From assembly GCA_039933215.1 (NCBI GenBank), contig JBDTOO010000005.1, positions 25,206 through 89,205 of the forward strand: a stretch of DNA of 64,000 nucleotides, given 5' to 3'. The stretch's first letter is position 1. Every line of letters starts with the position of its first letter. The DNA comes from JALYUA01 sp039933215. GTDB lineage: Bacteria; Acidobacteriota; Thermoanaerobaculia; UBA5066; Gp7-AA6. The position numbers and the translations under genes were made by a program. Under the pieces are notes generated by a model, which saw nothing but the letters and a program-made list of their open reading frames with translations, was not told where the DNA came from and ran no database searches. Below, piece after piece: positions 27,071 through 35,423 of this stretch.

Positions 27071-27400
27071 ATGCGATTCGAAAAACAGATGGGTGTCATG
27101 GTAGCGGCCGGCGCGGTGTCTGCGTTCCTCTTCCTGAGCTCACCGGCGGAAGCGGCCGGGCGGATCCGGAAGAGGGCCGAGAACCAGCAGGACCGCATCG
27201 CGCAGGGCGTGAAGTCCGGGGAGCTGACGGCACGCGAGACGTCGAGGATCGAGAGACGGGAGGCCCGCTTGAACCGTGAAGTGCGGCACATGCGGAAGGA
27301 TGGAGAACTCTCTCCGCGGGAGCGCCGGAGGATCGAGCGCCAGCAGGACGCCCTGTCGCGGGGCATCTACCGGCAGAAGCACGACCGCCAGGATCAGTAG
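27071..27400 (+). CDS. Small exported basic protein with duplicated helical repeat
   Basis: 109 residues; ATG at 27071 with GGAGG 5 nt upstream. A signal peptide ends SSPAEAAG. The mature protein is highly charged and contains two related units, GVKSGELTARETSRIERREA and KDGELSPRERRRIERQQD, followed by the conserved-looking tail SRGIYRQKHDRQDQ. Proteins of this pattern are common as unannotated exported proteins in several phyla. Function unknown. Confidence 0.75.
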   Translation: MRFEKQMGVMVAAGAVSAFLFLSSPAEAAGRIRKRAENQQDRIAQGVKSGELTARETSRIERREARLNREVRHMRKDGELSPRERRRIERQQDALSRGIYRQKHDRQDQ

Positions 27401-27402
27401 AC

Positions 27403-27487
27403 CGTCGCCTGCACTTCGCTCCGGCTCCCGCAGCGTGAGGCTCCTCCCTCCCTCCCTTCGGTCGGGAGACTCCTCACGCTGCGAGCC
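27403..27487 (+). repeat. Bipartite palindromic element, type B copy 3
   Basis: Begins 3 nt after a stop codon with CGTCGCCTGCACTTCGCTCC, then GGCTCCC and the palindrome GCAGCGTGAGG (27430-27440) / CCTCACGCTGC (27472-27482), a perfect 11-bp outer stem. Constant interior CTCCTCC and GGGAGACT. Confidence 0.85.
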
Positions 27488-27553
27488 GTCATCGAGGGTC
27501 TCGCGAATCGATGTTCTCAGGGTTCACGAGCGACGGGATCCCCCTCACCCTGA

Positions 27554-27582
27554 CCCTCTCCCCCGGTGCGCGGGGGAGAGGG
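27554..27582. repeat. Perfect 12-bp stem hairpin (CCCTCTCCCCCG / CGGGGGAGAGGG)
   Basis: Arms 27554-27565 and 27571-27582 with a 5-nt loop, preceded by CCCTCACCCTGA. The stem core resembles the terminator at 52651-52678 but there is no T-run here. This kind of CCCTCTCCCC repeat is widespread in GC-rich genomes. Confidence 0.6.
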
Positions 27583-27607
27583 AATGGCTTTCAAAACGGG
27601 CTCTGAG

Positions 27608-27779
27608 CGGTCGAGGCTAAGCCGAGCCGCGGCTCCTGGCTGAGACGGCCTCGACAAGCGGCACAACCCCAGAAGTGCCCTGGTCGCATCGCGAATAGTC
27701 TCCGCGCGATTCCGCGCGGAGGAGGTTCGCGATGCGGTCGGCCGACGGTCGCGCCAGCGACCCAAAGGCCGACGGTATT
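27608..27779 (-). repeat. Bipartite palindromic element, type A copy 2 (inverted relative to copy 1)
   Basis: Reverse-complement match to 13150-13320 over its full length with scattered differences. Palindrome arms GCATCGCGAA (27686-27695) and TTCGCGATGC (27726-27735). The GAGCGGTCGAGGCTAAGCC end at 27605-27623 corresponds to the tail of copy 1. It abuts the stop of the Sel1 lipoprotein gene. Confidence 0.85.
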
Positions 27780-29256
27780 AGCGCCCCTTCCTCCCGCAGG
27801 CGGACTTGAACCCGAGCTCGCACGCCTTGCGGTAGAGCTCGGCCGCCCTCTTGCGGTCCCGTGCGACGCCTTTGCCTTTTTCGGAGGCGACACCCAGGTC
27901 GAAACAGCCCTCGCCGTCGCCGGCCTGGCACGCCTTCTCGAGAAAGGCCGCCGCCCTGGAAGGGTCGGCCGGCACGCCCGATCCCGCCGAGTAGACCGCC
28001 GCGGCGTTGAAGCAGCCGAATGCGTCGCCCTGCTCGCAGCCGGTCTCCGAGAGCTCCCGGCCTTTCGCGTAGTCCGTCTCGACGCCGTCGCCGGCGAGGT
28101 AGAGCCCTCCGAGCAGCGAGCAGCCGCGCGAACGGTTCTCGGCGGAGCCGGGATCGTCGGGGTCCGGCTTCCGGTCGCAGGCTTCGCGGAAGACTTCCGC
28201 CGCCTTCGCGGCGTCCTTCTCGACGCCGATTCCGTCGCGCCGGGCGCGGCCCGCGTTCAGACAACCGCCGAGGTTCGATGCCTGGCAGCTCGTCGCGCGG
28301 CATCCGCGCTCGTAGAGGGCGAAGGCGCGGGAGGCATTCTTCTCGACGCCGTTTCCGTGCTCGTAGTGGAAACCGAGGTTCGTGCAGGCCGTCGAGCTGC
28401 CGAGCTCGCACGCCTCGCGATACCGGGCGACGGCACGGGCGGTATCGCGAGGAACGCCCCGCCCGTCGTCCGACATCAGGCCCGCGTTGTAGCAACCGTG
28501 CGCATCGCCGAGGTCGCAGGCGCGGACATAGAGGGGCGTCGCGCGATGGTCGTCGCGGCGGACGATCTTTCCGGTGGCGTAGAGGAACGCGAGACTCGTG
28601 CAACCGCTCCCGCTTCCGAGGTCGCACGACTTCTGCAGCACGGGAACGGCGTCGCTCGCGAGGTCGGGTCGGTCCAGCAGATTGCGCCCCTCGTGAGAGC
28701 AGGCCCCCGCGGACCCGGCCCGGCAGGCGGCCTGGTAGATGTCGGCGGCTCTCTCCCGGTCGCCGCCGCGGTTGCGGGCCCAGAGAGTGAACGCGTGCCG
28801 GAAGCAGGCGGTCGGGCTTCCGTCGCGGCAGCCCTTTTCGTGGAACGTCTCCGCCTCGACGGGCACGACGACGGCGCTGACCGACGCGCCGCCCCGCCGG
28901 ACGACGACGGTCACCGGCTCGCAGGTGCGCACGTGGGCCGCCTGATCGAAGTCGCAGTCGCTCCTGATGGCCGCCGGGCCGATCTCGGAGACGACGTCGC
29001 CAAGCCGGATTCCCGCGGCGGCGGCTGGCCCGCCCGGCAGGACCTCGACGACGACGGCACCGGCGGCATCGTCCGGCAGCGCGAGCTTCTTCCGGACGGA
29101 GCGGGAGAGCGGCGCCGCTTCGAGCCCGAGCGTTCCCGACTCGCAGGAGGGCCGCTCGGGAGCGGCTTTCGGAGCCGTCCCGGACGAGGCGCAGCCGGCG
29201 GCGGCCGCCGCGCCAATGCAGGCCAGCGTTCGAAGCCCGACGAAGAGGCGTCTCAT
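27778..29256 (-). CDS. Lipoprotein with PDZ domain and Cys-rich Sel1-like repeats
   Basis: 492 residues. The N-terminus MRRLFVGLRTLACIGAAAAAGC ends in a lipobox, so it is likely lipid-anchored. A PDZ-like segment (GAVVVEVLPGGPAAAAGIRLGDVVSEIG) is at about residues 66-94. From about 135 to the end there are roughly nine Sel1/TPR-like units of the form LYxxACDxGxxxGCxNxGxxxxxGxGVxxDxxRA, each with one or two Cys spaced to form disulfides as in Hcp-type proteins. Repeats of this kind usually bind partner proteins. The 3' end abuts a palindromic element. No operon partner. Confidence 0.85.
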   Translation of the reverse strand: MRRLFVGLRTLACIGAAAAAGCASSGTAPKAAPERPSCESGTLGLEAAPLSRSVRKKLALPDDAAGAVVVEVLPGGPAAAAGIRLGDVVSEIGPAAIRSDCDFDQAAHVRTCEPVTVVVRRGGASVSAVVVPVEAETFHEKGCRDGSPTACFRHAFTLWARNRGGDRERAADIYQAACRAGSAGACSHEGRNLLDRPDLASDAVPVLQKSCDLGSGSGCTSLAFLYATGKIVRRDDHRATPLYVRACDLGDAHGCYNAGLMSDDGRGVPRDTARAVARYREACELGSSTACTNLGFHYEHGNGVEKNASRAFALYERGCRATSCQASNLGGCLNAGRARRDGIGVEKDAAKAAEVFREACDRKPDPDDPGSAENRSRGCSLLGGLYLAGDGVETDYAKGRELSETGCEQGDAFGCFNAAAVYSAGSGVPADPSRAAAFLEKACQAGDGEGCFDLGVASEKGKGVARDRKRAAELYRKACELGFKSACGRKGR

Positions 29257-29384
29257 GGGGAGTCCGGATTATCGCAGGGACCGCTCCGGGACGCGTCCCC
29301 TTCCTCCGCCCGTTGGCGATAATCTGTCAGACAACCTGCGGCGCCTCGGGCCGGGCGGCCGCATCAGCCGAAAGGAACGCCTCC

Positions 29385-30368
29385 ATGTCGAATGTTCGAG
29401 GTCTCGCCGCGGTCGCCTGTCTCGTCCTGTCGGTCGCCCCCGCTTGCAAGGCGAAGCCCGCCGCCAGCGGTGGGAACGGGACGACCGGAACGCAACCCGC
29501 CTCGCCGCCGGCCGCGTCCGCCCCCTCTTCCGCCGCGGCGACAGCGGCGCCCGCCGTCCCTTACACGTACGCGGCACCCGTGAAAGGCCATTTCAAGGAC
29601 GTCAACGTCGGAGACTTCGACCTCGTCGACGGCGTGGCGTATCCCGCGAGCGACGGATCGGGGACCGTGGTCTACGTCGTGAACAAGCCGATCGCCTCGC
29701 CGGTCGTTTCCGCGGCCGCATGCCCGATGACGCACGCGCGGTCGCTCACCGTGCTCCGGGACGCGGGGTGGCTCGAGCTCACCCTCGACAAGGCGGGCCG
29801 TTCGAAGTACTTCGGGAAAGGGACGCCGTTCTCGGGCTCCGGCCGGGAGGACGAGACGGGCGGTAACCGGTACTGGTCGAGCTCCCTCAAGTCGGCGGGC
29901 GGCCGCGCGGCGGGCCAGGTGAAGCACAGGGACCACGGCGGCTTCGAGTTCGACCTCGTGCTCTCCGCGCCGAAGATCGCGGAGGTGAGCGAGGGTGACC
30001 GCTCGAAGGGAACGCAGGGCGACGCAAAGGCTTCCGTCCCCTCGGAGGCCGACGTCGTCGCCGCGTATCAGAAGGTCCGCGAAGCCGCGCTGCGCAAGGA
30101 CCTCGCGGGAGTCCTCGCGGCCCAGGGATTCGACGAGAAGGAGATCACCGCGATCCGCGGCCTCGCGGGCATCGACGCCGATCTCGCGGTCTTCGCAGAC
30201 CGATTTCTCCAGCCGGGAACGACGGGGGAGTTCCAGAACGGTCCCGGCATCGGCGGCGTGACGGGGGTCGGCGCCAACTCCAAGGGCGCGAAGTTCCTGA
30301 ACTACTACTCGTTCGCCCCCTGCGGCGACCGGCTCGTGCTCATCAGCATCGGCGAGAACCCGCAGTAA
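29385..30368 (+). CDS. Putative lipoprotein of unknown function
   Basis: 327 residues starting at ATG 29385. Signal with lipobox LVLSVAPAC, then an Ala/Ser/Pro-rich linker (about residues 22-62). The body contains KGHFKDVNVGDFDLVDGVAYPASDG, a segment that reads like a metal- or ligand-binding beta domain, and a C-terminal helical part (AYQKVREAALRKDLAGVLAAQGFDEKEITAIRGLAGI) ending in CGDRLVLISIGENPQ. No family recognised. Its start lies 128 nt from the divergent Sel1 lipoprotein; GATAAT at 29317-29322 could be a -10 box. Confidence 0.65.
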   Translation: MSNVRGLAAVACLVLSVAPACKAKPAASGGNGTTGTQPASPPAASAPSSAAATAAPAVPYTYAAPVKGHFKDVNVGDFDLVDGVAYPASDGSGTVVYVVNKPIASPVVSAAACPMTHARSLTVLRDAGWLELTLDKAGRSKYFGKGTPFSGSGREDETGGNRYWSSSLKSAGGRAAGQVKHRDHGGFEFDLVLSAPKIAEVSEGDRSKGTQGDAKASVPSEADVVAAYQKVREAALRKDLAGVLAAQGFDEKEITAIRGLAGIDADLAVFADRFLQPGTTGEFQNGPGIGGVTGVGANSKGAKFLNYYSFAPCGDRLVLISIGENPQ

Positions 30369-30370
30369 GA

Positions 30371-30453
30371 ACGTCGCCTGCGCTTCGCTCCGGCTCCCGC
30401 GACGTGAGGCTCCTCCCTTCGCGACGCTCGGGAGACTCCTCACGTCGCGAGCG
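30371..30453 (+). repeat. Bipartite palindromic element, type B copy 4
   Basis: Starts right after a stop codon with CGTCGCCTGCGCTTCGCTCC. Palindrome arms GCGACGTGAGG (30399-30409) and CCTCACGTCGC (30438-30448). Compared with copy 3 two positions of the stem differ (AG to GA) and both are compensated on the opposite arm (CT to TC). Confidence 0.87.
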
Positions 30454-30558
30454 GATGGGAGTGATCGGCGGGAATGCTTCCTCGCCGCTCGGGGGAGAGG
30501 GTCGAAGTGAGGGGCTCTGTCGGATGCGACCCGCCGTTCCTCGCGCGCCGCATTCCCA

Positions 30559-30616
30559 GATGGCCCGATGGCCCGATGGCCCGATGACCCGATCGCCGCC
30601 GATGGCCCGATTCCCC
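30559..30616 (+). repeat. GATGGCCC octamer tandem repeat
   Basis: Three exact GATGGCCC units in a row, then GATGACCC, a 10-nt interruption, another GATGGCCC and GATTCCCC. The unit is self-similar and could be a slippage product. Confidence 0.8.
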
Positions 30617-30803
30617 AGATCCTTCCCCCGGTGCGAGAAATGGTCACCTCCAGCCTTCATGGACGGACGGAATTCGCCACAGTGCCGCTCTCCTTCGCCT
30701 CCAACACGAGCATCCGCAATGGGATCGGCGTCCGCGTGTTCTGGCGCTCCGATTGCGTAGGAAGGATTTCAAATACAAAGGAAGCCAACCCGGTCATACG
30801 GTC

Positions 30804-32135
30804 ATGGTCTCTCCCATCTCGCTCCCGCTGCTTCGCCGATCCGGCAGCCTCTCGCTGACACTGATCGCCCTGTTCGCTCTGCGGTGCGCGTCCGCCCCCG
30901 CTCCCGAGGTTGAGAGCGCCGCCGTCCGATTCGTCGAGCAACGCGACCCGGTTCCCGCGGACGCGGAGAAGTCGGGCCCCGTCGAGTTCCGCAAGCTCCT
31001 CCTGAAGATGCCGCGGGACCACGTCGTGGGCTCCGTCCAGAAGGGCCACGCCTGCATCGGCCGGTCACCGCTCACCTGGAAGAGCGGCCCCGACTCCACC
31101 CCCGACGAGGATCTGGGGGACCTCCTCCTCGAGCAACTCTCGTCGGCGGGCTATCCCGTCGTACGGGATCGCAACACTCTCTTCGACGATCCGCACGCGC
31201 GGCGCGCCGAATACGTCATCGCGGGCGTGATCCGCGAGGTCAAGGCCAACGTCTGCTACCCCGATCCGAAGAGCGCCGCAACCGCGGCGGCCTCGCTGAC
31301 GGTCGACTGGCAGATCTACTCGCACCGGACCAAGAGCGTGGAGCTCAAGGCGACGACGGAAGGCTCGATCGTTCTGAAGGCTCGGGAGGAGGCGGGGGCC
31401 CAGGCGATCACGGGCGCCTTCGTCTCGGCCGCCCGGAACCTCCTCGCCGAGGGAACCTTCCACGAGCTGGTCTCCGGAGGCGGACATGACCGGCTCGCCC
31501 GGCCGGAGCGCGAGCCCATCCCGGTCGCATACGAGACGCTGCCCGCGCGGACGCTCGGCAACGTCGAGTCGATCGTGTCCGACTCACGCATGGGCGTCGT
31601 CACGGTGTTCGCCGGCGACTCCATGGGCTCGGGCTTCGTGATCTCCCGGGACGGCTTCGTTCTGACGAACCAGCACGTCATCGGGCAGTCGCGCGTCGTG
31701 CGGGTCCGCTTCGTCACCGGACGGGAGGCCAACGGTGAGGTCGTGCGCTCCGACCGGCTGCGCGACGTCGCCCTGATCAAGCTCGAGAGCGACATCTATC
31801 CATTCCTGCCTCTCGGAGAGTCGGACCGGATTCGTCCCGGCGCGGAAGTCTTCGCGATCGGCACGCCCCTCGCCGAGAACCTCGGCCAGACGGTGACGAA
31901 GGGAATCCTGAGCGGCTACGGCGAGGAGGACGGGCTCCGGATCCTCCGCAGCGACGTCGCCGTCCACCGCGGCAACAGCGGCGGCCCTCTTCTCGACCAC
32001 GCCGGGATCGTCGTCGGACTCACCGTCAGCGGCTTCCTGATCATGCCCGAGGGCGTGGGCGTCGGACTCAACTCCTTCATCCCTATCGAGGAAGCCCTGC
32101 ACGCGCTCGTCATCCAGCGGCGCGAGGGGCGCTAA
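30804..32135 (+). CDS. Lipoprotein with C-terminal trypsin-like (S1C/DegP-type) serine protease domain
   Basis: 443 residues from ATG 30804. Signal with lipobox-like FALRC at about residue 31. Residues about 60-230 form an unrecognised domain (LLLKMPRDHVVGSVQKGHACIG ... LTVDWQIYSHRTKSVELKAT) resembling outer-membrane assembly-type lipoprotein domains. Residues about 260-440 are a trypsin-like protease with the catalytic triad His291 (TNQHVIG), Asp321 (RDVALIKL) and Ser392 (RGNSGGPLL). No PDZ domain follows, unlike DegP. A surface or periplasmic quality-control protease is likely; target unknown. Confidence 0.87.
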   Translation: MVSPISLPLLRRSGSLSLTLIALFALRCASAPAPEVESAAVRFVEQRDPVPADAEKSGPVEFRKLLLKMPRDHVVGSVQKGHACIGRSPLTWKSGPDSTPDEDLGDLLLEQLSSAGYPVVRDRNTLFDDPHARRAEYVIAGVIREVKANVCYPDPKSAATAAASLTVDWQIYSHRTKSVELKATTEGSIVLKAREEAGAQAITGAFVSAARNLLAEGTFHELVSGGGHDRLARPEREPIPVAYETLPARTLGNVESIVSDSRMGVVTVFAGDSMGSGFVISRDGFVLTNQHVIGQSRVVRVRFVTGREANGEVVRSDRLRDVALIKLESDIYPFLPLGESDRIRPGAEVFAIGTPLAENLGQTVTKGILSGYGEEDGLRILRSDVAVHRGNSGGPLLDHAGIVVGLTVSGFLIMPEGVGVGLNSFIPIEEALHALVIQRREGR

Positions 32136-32156
32136 CACCCTCCCCCGTCCGAGGCG

Positions 32157-32162
32157 CACAAT
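32157..32162 (+). promoter_or_regulatory. Candidate -10 box for a leaderless YiiX-like transcript
   Basis: CACAAT ends 5 nt before the GTG start at 32168; no Shine-Dalgarno sequence is present. Confidence 0.3.
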
Positions 32163-32167
32163 AGGTC

Positions 32168-32980
32168 GTGCGCTCGCCGCCCCAGGTCCTGGCCGGGTGG
32201 TTCGTCCGGTACATCAGCTGCCCGCGCGAGGAGTATCGCCGCTGGTTCTTCAACGACCCCGTCCGGCTGAAGAGCCGGATCCGTCCGGGAGACGTGGTTC
32301 TGGTCGACGGCGACCAGCGCGTGTCGCAGGCGATCAAGTACCTGACCATGTCGTCCTGGTCTCATAGCGGCATCTACATCGGGAGCGCGCTCTTGAAGGA
32401 CCCCGTCCAGCGCGCCGAGGTCCGCCGCCGCTTCGGATCCGAATCGCGGTACCTGATCGTCGAAGCCCTTGTCGACGGCGGCGTGGTCGTTTCTCCGCTC
32501 GTCAAGTACATCGACTTCAACATCCGCGTCTGCCGTCCCGTCAAGCTCACCCGCGAGCAGATCGAGCCCGTGCTCGAGTACGCGATCTCCAGGGTCGGAT
32601 ACACGTACGACCGGCGCAACGTCCGCGATCTCTTCCGCTACCTCCTTCCGTTCCAGCTCATCCCCACGCGCCTGCGCGAGGAAGCGCTCCAGTTCGGCAG
32701 CGGGGTAGATACGGAGACGATCTGCTCGTCGATGCTCGCGGAAGCGTTCGCGCGCGTCGGCTTCTCGATCATGCCCGTCGGCATCCGGCGCCCTGCGGCG
32801 GAGCCCGGCCGGCTGCTGCGGTGGATCTTCCGACGGAAGAGCCGGCTTGCGCGAAGCGATCCCATGTCGACCCGGCACGCGACCCTTTGCGTCCCGAGGG
32901 ACTTCGACCTCTCTCCCTTCTTCGACATCGTGAAATTCAACGAGCGGGAGCCGATCCGCTTCGACCACGTCCGGGAGGAT
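32168..32980 (+). CDS. YiiX/YebB-like NlpC/P60 superfamily cysteine hydrolase; no proper stop codon
   Basis: Permuted papain-like amidase. His66 in SWSHSGIYIG and Cys186 in ETICSSMLAEAF are the expected catalytic pair, and RPGDVVLVDGDQRVSQAIKYLT matches the N-terminal family motif. The GTG start at 32168 lacks a Shine-Dalgarno sequence. The recognisable protein ends near FNEREPIRFDHVRED (32980), but the frame stays open to 35866, through the GH47 remnant and antisense to the S15 gene. The end given here is therefore only the end of conserved sequence. A frameshift of one base near 32990 would give a stop at 33007-33009 overlapping the next ATG. Either a mutation or an assembly error is possible. 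Confidence 0.7.
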
Positions 32981-33005
32981 GGAGGGTTTCCGCGCGGAGG
33001 CTCGC

Positions 33006-33232
33006 ATGAAGAGGGGACCGATTCTTTCGGCCGCGGCGCTGCTCGCGGCTCTCGCGGCGATGTCCTGCGCTCCGGCTCCCGCGCCGAAGGTCTCTGGAGC
33101 GCAGGCGCCGCCGGACCGGGAGAGTGGGGCGGCGCGCGTCCGACAGGAGTTCCTCCATGCGTGGCGAGCCGACGAGAGCCGCGCCTGGGGCCACGACGAA
33201 TGGAAGCCCTCGAGCGGCACGGTCCACGACCG
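33006..33232 (+). pseudogene. Truncated N-terminus of a GH47-type alpha-mannosidase lipoprotein
   Basis: ATG 33006 begins a signal with lipobox (MKRGPILSAAALLAALAAMSC) followed by VRQEFLHAWRADESRAWGHDE and KPSSGTVHD. This is the start of the glycoside hydrolase family 47 domain (typical pattern FLHAWxxYxxYAWGHDELKPLS). After about 75 residues homology stops at a GGAAAGA heptamer tract and the frame becomes low-complexity, ending at 33401. The other 400 or so residues of the enzyme are absent, so it is a remnant. GH47 is uncommon in bacteria. Confidence 0.75.
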
Positions 33233-33272
33233 AGGAAAGGGGAAAGAGGAAAGAGGAAAGAGGAAAGAGGGC
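33233..33272 (+). repeat. GGAAAGA heptamer tract
   Basis: About five units of GGAAAGA/GGAAAGG, ending AGAGGGC, which can pair with GCCCTCT about 25 nt downstream (33296-33302). It marks the break point of the GH47 remnant. Confidence 0.75.
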
Positions 33273-33322
33273 AGGTTAGAGGTGCTCAGGCCGGCGCCCT
33301 CTCACATCTCTCCTCTCTCCCA

Positions 33323-35293
33323 TCACTTCCCGACGAGCGGGAGCTCGATGAAGCTCGCGTGCGCGGGCGAGTGGTACACGCGCTGCACCGCCTTCCGGTA
33401 GTCGCCCGGCTTCGCCCAGAAGATGTTGGGCACGAACGTCTGCGGGTTGCGGTCGTAGAGCGGAAACCAGCTCGACTGGACCTGGACCAACATCCGGTGG
33501 CCCGGCAGGAAGACGTGGTTCGCCGTCGGGAGCTGGAACCGGTAGAGCAGGGGCTCACCCGCGGCGAGCGGCTTCGCCGTTTCGAGGCTCTCGCGGTACC
33601 GCCCGCGGAAAATGTCCGCCGACACCATCAGCTGGTAGCCGCCCATCGCGGGCTCGTCCGCGACCTCGTCCGGATAGAGGTCGATGACCTTGACGACCCA
33701 GTCCGAGTCGGTCCCGCTGGTCGACGCCACGAGGTTCGCGACCGGCTGGCCGCTGATCTTCACGGGCGATGTGAGGACGTCCGACACGAAGACGAGGACG
33801 TCCGGCCGTCCGGAGGCCTCGCGCTGGTCGTCGACGAGCCATCGCGCCCAGGCGTCGCCCGACGCGTCCACCGGACGCGCCCGGTAGGGGACGGGCTTGG
33901 CGGGATCGGACACGTATTCGTCGAACTCGGGGGCGCCCGGGTCGGCGGCGGCCGTGAACGAGAGCTTCGAGCCCGCGGCGAGAAAGAGAGGCGTCGGGCG
34001 GACGGCGCAGTCCGCGGCCGCCGCGCATCCCGACGGCCACGACGAGAGGCGCCGCCACGCGTTCGTGCCCGTCTCGAAGGCGGTGACCGGCGCCACGTCC
34101 ATCTTCGGTGCGCCGTCCTTGAGGAAGTGATCGAGAAACGGCCGCAGGACCTCGCGCCGGAAAGTCAGCGCCGTGTCGCTGCGAAAGCGGATCGCGCCGA
34201 GGCTGCTCCCGTCGTGGATCTCCTGGCCATGGTGCCACGGGCCGAGGACCAAAAAGACTCTGTCGTTGCCGGTGTCCTTCGGCTCGATCGCCTTGTAGAC
34301 GGCGATGGCTCCGTAGATGTCCTCCTGGTCCCACAGGCTGTGGACGAGCAGCACCGGAACCGTCAGCGGAAGCGCCGCCAGCACCCTGTCGACCGCCTGC
34401 TCGCGCCAGAAGGCGTCGTAGCTCGGATGCGCGAGGATCTTCCGCCAGAAGCCCACCTGCTCGAGCCCGTGCCGCCGGCCGAGATCTCCGGCGGAGCCCG
34501 CCTGGAGGAACCCGTCGTAGTCGTCGTAGTGGGTGCGCCACCATTTCTCGTCGTTCTTGCGGGTCGCCTCCTGCTCCCAGATGTAGCTCATGCCCTGCGC
34601 GCGGAAGGCGCCGTTGTGGAACCAGTCGTCGCCCATCCAGCCGTCCACCATCGGGTTCATCGGGACGCTGACCTTCAGAGCGGGATGCGGATGGACGAGC
34701 GCCATCAGAGGGAGAAACCCGTCGTAGGAGATCCCGAGGATGCCCACCCGGCCGTTGCTCTCCGGCACGTTCTTCACCAGCCAGTCGATCGTGTCCCACG
34801 TGTCGGTCGCGTGGTCGACGGGCGTCGGGTTCTGCGGTCCGCGCAGCGGGCGGTTCATCACGTAGTCGCCCTCGGAGCCGTGCTTGCCGCGGATGTCCTG
34901 CACGACGCGGATGTAGCCGCCCTCGACGATCACGTCGGTGGCGTTGTCGTAGCCGTTCAAGTTCGGGCCCAGGTGAGAGCTGTGCGCGCGGCTCGTCATG
35001 TCCGACGCGTCGTAGGGCGTCCGGGTCAAGAGGATCGGCGCGCCCTTCGCGCCCGCGGGCACGAGGATGACGGTGTGCAGCTTGACGCCGTCGCGCATCG
35101 GGATCATCACGTCGCGCCGGACGTAGTCGAAGCCCGGAGTCGGTGTCTCGAGCTTTACCGGCGTCTCGCTCGGAAGGGCGGGGTAGGAGGCCGGCGGTTT
35201 CGCCGTCTTCTGCGCGGCGGCGGGAGCGGCGAGGGTCAGGGCGGCCGTGAAGGCGGCGAGTGCGGCCCGCCGCGAGTAAAGGGTCTCTCTCAT
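33323..35293 (-). CDS. Exported CocE/NonD-type S15 family hydrolase (alpha-amino-acid ester hydrolase-like)
   Basis: A 656-residue alpha/beta hydrolase. Start at 35293 with AGGAGG upstream; signal peptide RAALAAFTAALTLAAPAAA. The nucleophile is Ser189 in GISYDG, preceded by the family segment QDIRGKHGSEGDYVMNRPLRG near 128. An Asp lies in HSLWDQED and His is at 354/355 in GPWHHG. The C-terminal jelly-roll (X-Pro dipeptidyl-peptidase C domain) carries SSWFPLYDRNPQTF. The acidic cluster and the EGDY motif are closest to alpha-amino-acid ester hydrolases and glutaryl-7-ACA acylase-like enzymes, but dipeptidase activity is not excluded. Confidence 0.9.
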   Translation of the reverse strand: MRETLYSRRAALAAFTAALTLAAPAAAQKTAKPPASYPALPSETPVKLETPTPGFDYVRRDVMIPMRDGVKLHTVILVPAGAKGAPILLTRTPYDASDMTSRAHSSHLGPNLNGYDNATDVIVEGGYIRVVQDIRGKHGSEGDYVMNRPLRGPQNPTPVDHATDTWDTIDWLVKNVPESNGRVGILGISYDGFLPLMALVHPHPALKVSVPMNPMVDGWMGDDWFHNGAFRAQGMSYIWEQEATRKNDEKWWRTHYDDYDGFLQAGSAGDLGRRHGLEQVGFWRKILAHPSYDAFWREQAVDRVLAALPLTVPVLLVHSLWDQEDIYGAIAVYKAIEPKDTGNDRVFLVLGPWHHGQEIHDGSSLGAIRFRSDTALTFRREVLRPFLDHFLKDGAPKMDVAPVTAFETGTNAWRRLSSWPSGCAAAADCAVRPTPLFLAAGSKLSFTAAADPGAPEFDEYVSDPAKPVPYRARPVDASGDAWARWLVDDQREASGRPDVLVFVSDVLTSPVKISGQPVANLVASTSGTDSDWVVKVIDLYPDEVADEPAMGGYQLMVSADIFRGRYRESLETAKPLAAGEPLLYRFQLPTANHVFLPGHRMLVQVQSSWFPLYDRNPQTFVPNIFWAKPGDYRKAVQRVYHSPAHASFIELPLVGK

Positions 35294-35423
35294 GGATGCC
35301 TCCTCGAAGTGGAAAGGAGAATCTCCGGCGGAATCGGGTGCGGGAAGCATAGCAAGCGGCCGCGCTTCCCCCGCGAAGCCGGCGCTCCCGCGTCGGGGCT
35401 CCCCCGCGATAGGCTCTCGCGCG

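Larger units (their letters stand above)
27401..27777. other. 377-bp gap made almost wholly of repeats
   Basis: From left to right: type B palindromic element (27403-27487), a 12-bp-stem hairpin (27554-27582) and an inverted type A element (27608-27779). No coding sequence seen. Confidence 0.8.
30369..30803. other. 435-bp gap with repeats
   Basis: Holds a type B palindromic element (30371-30453), an octamer tandem repeat (30559-30616) and about 180 bp of somewhat lower-GC sequence before the trypsin-like gene, which likely includes its promoter. No gene recognised. Confidence 0.7.
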
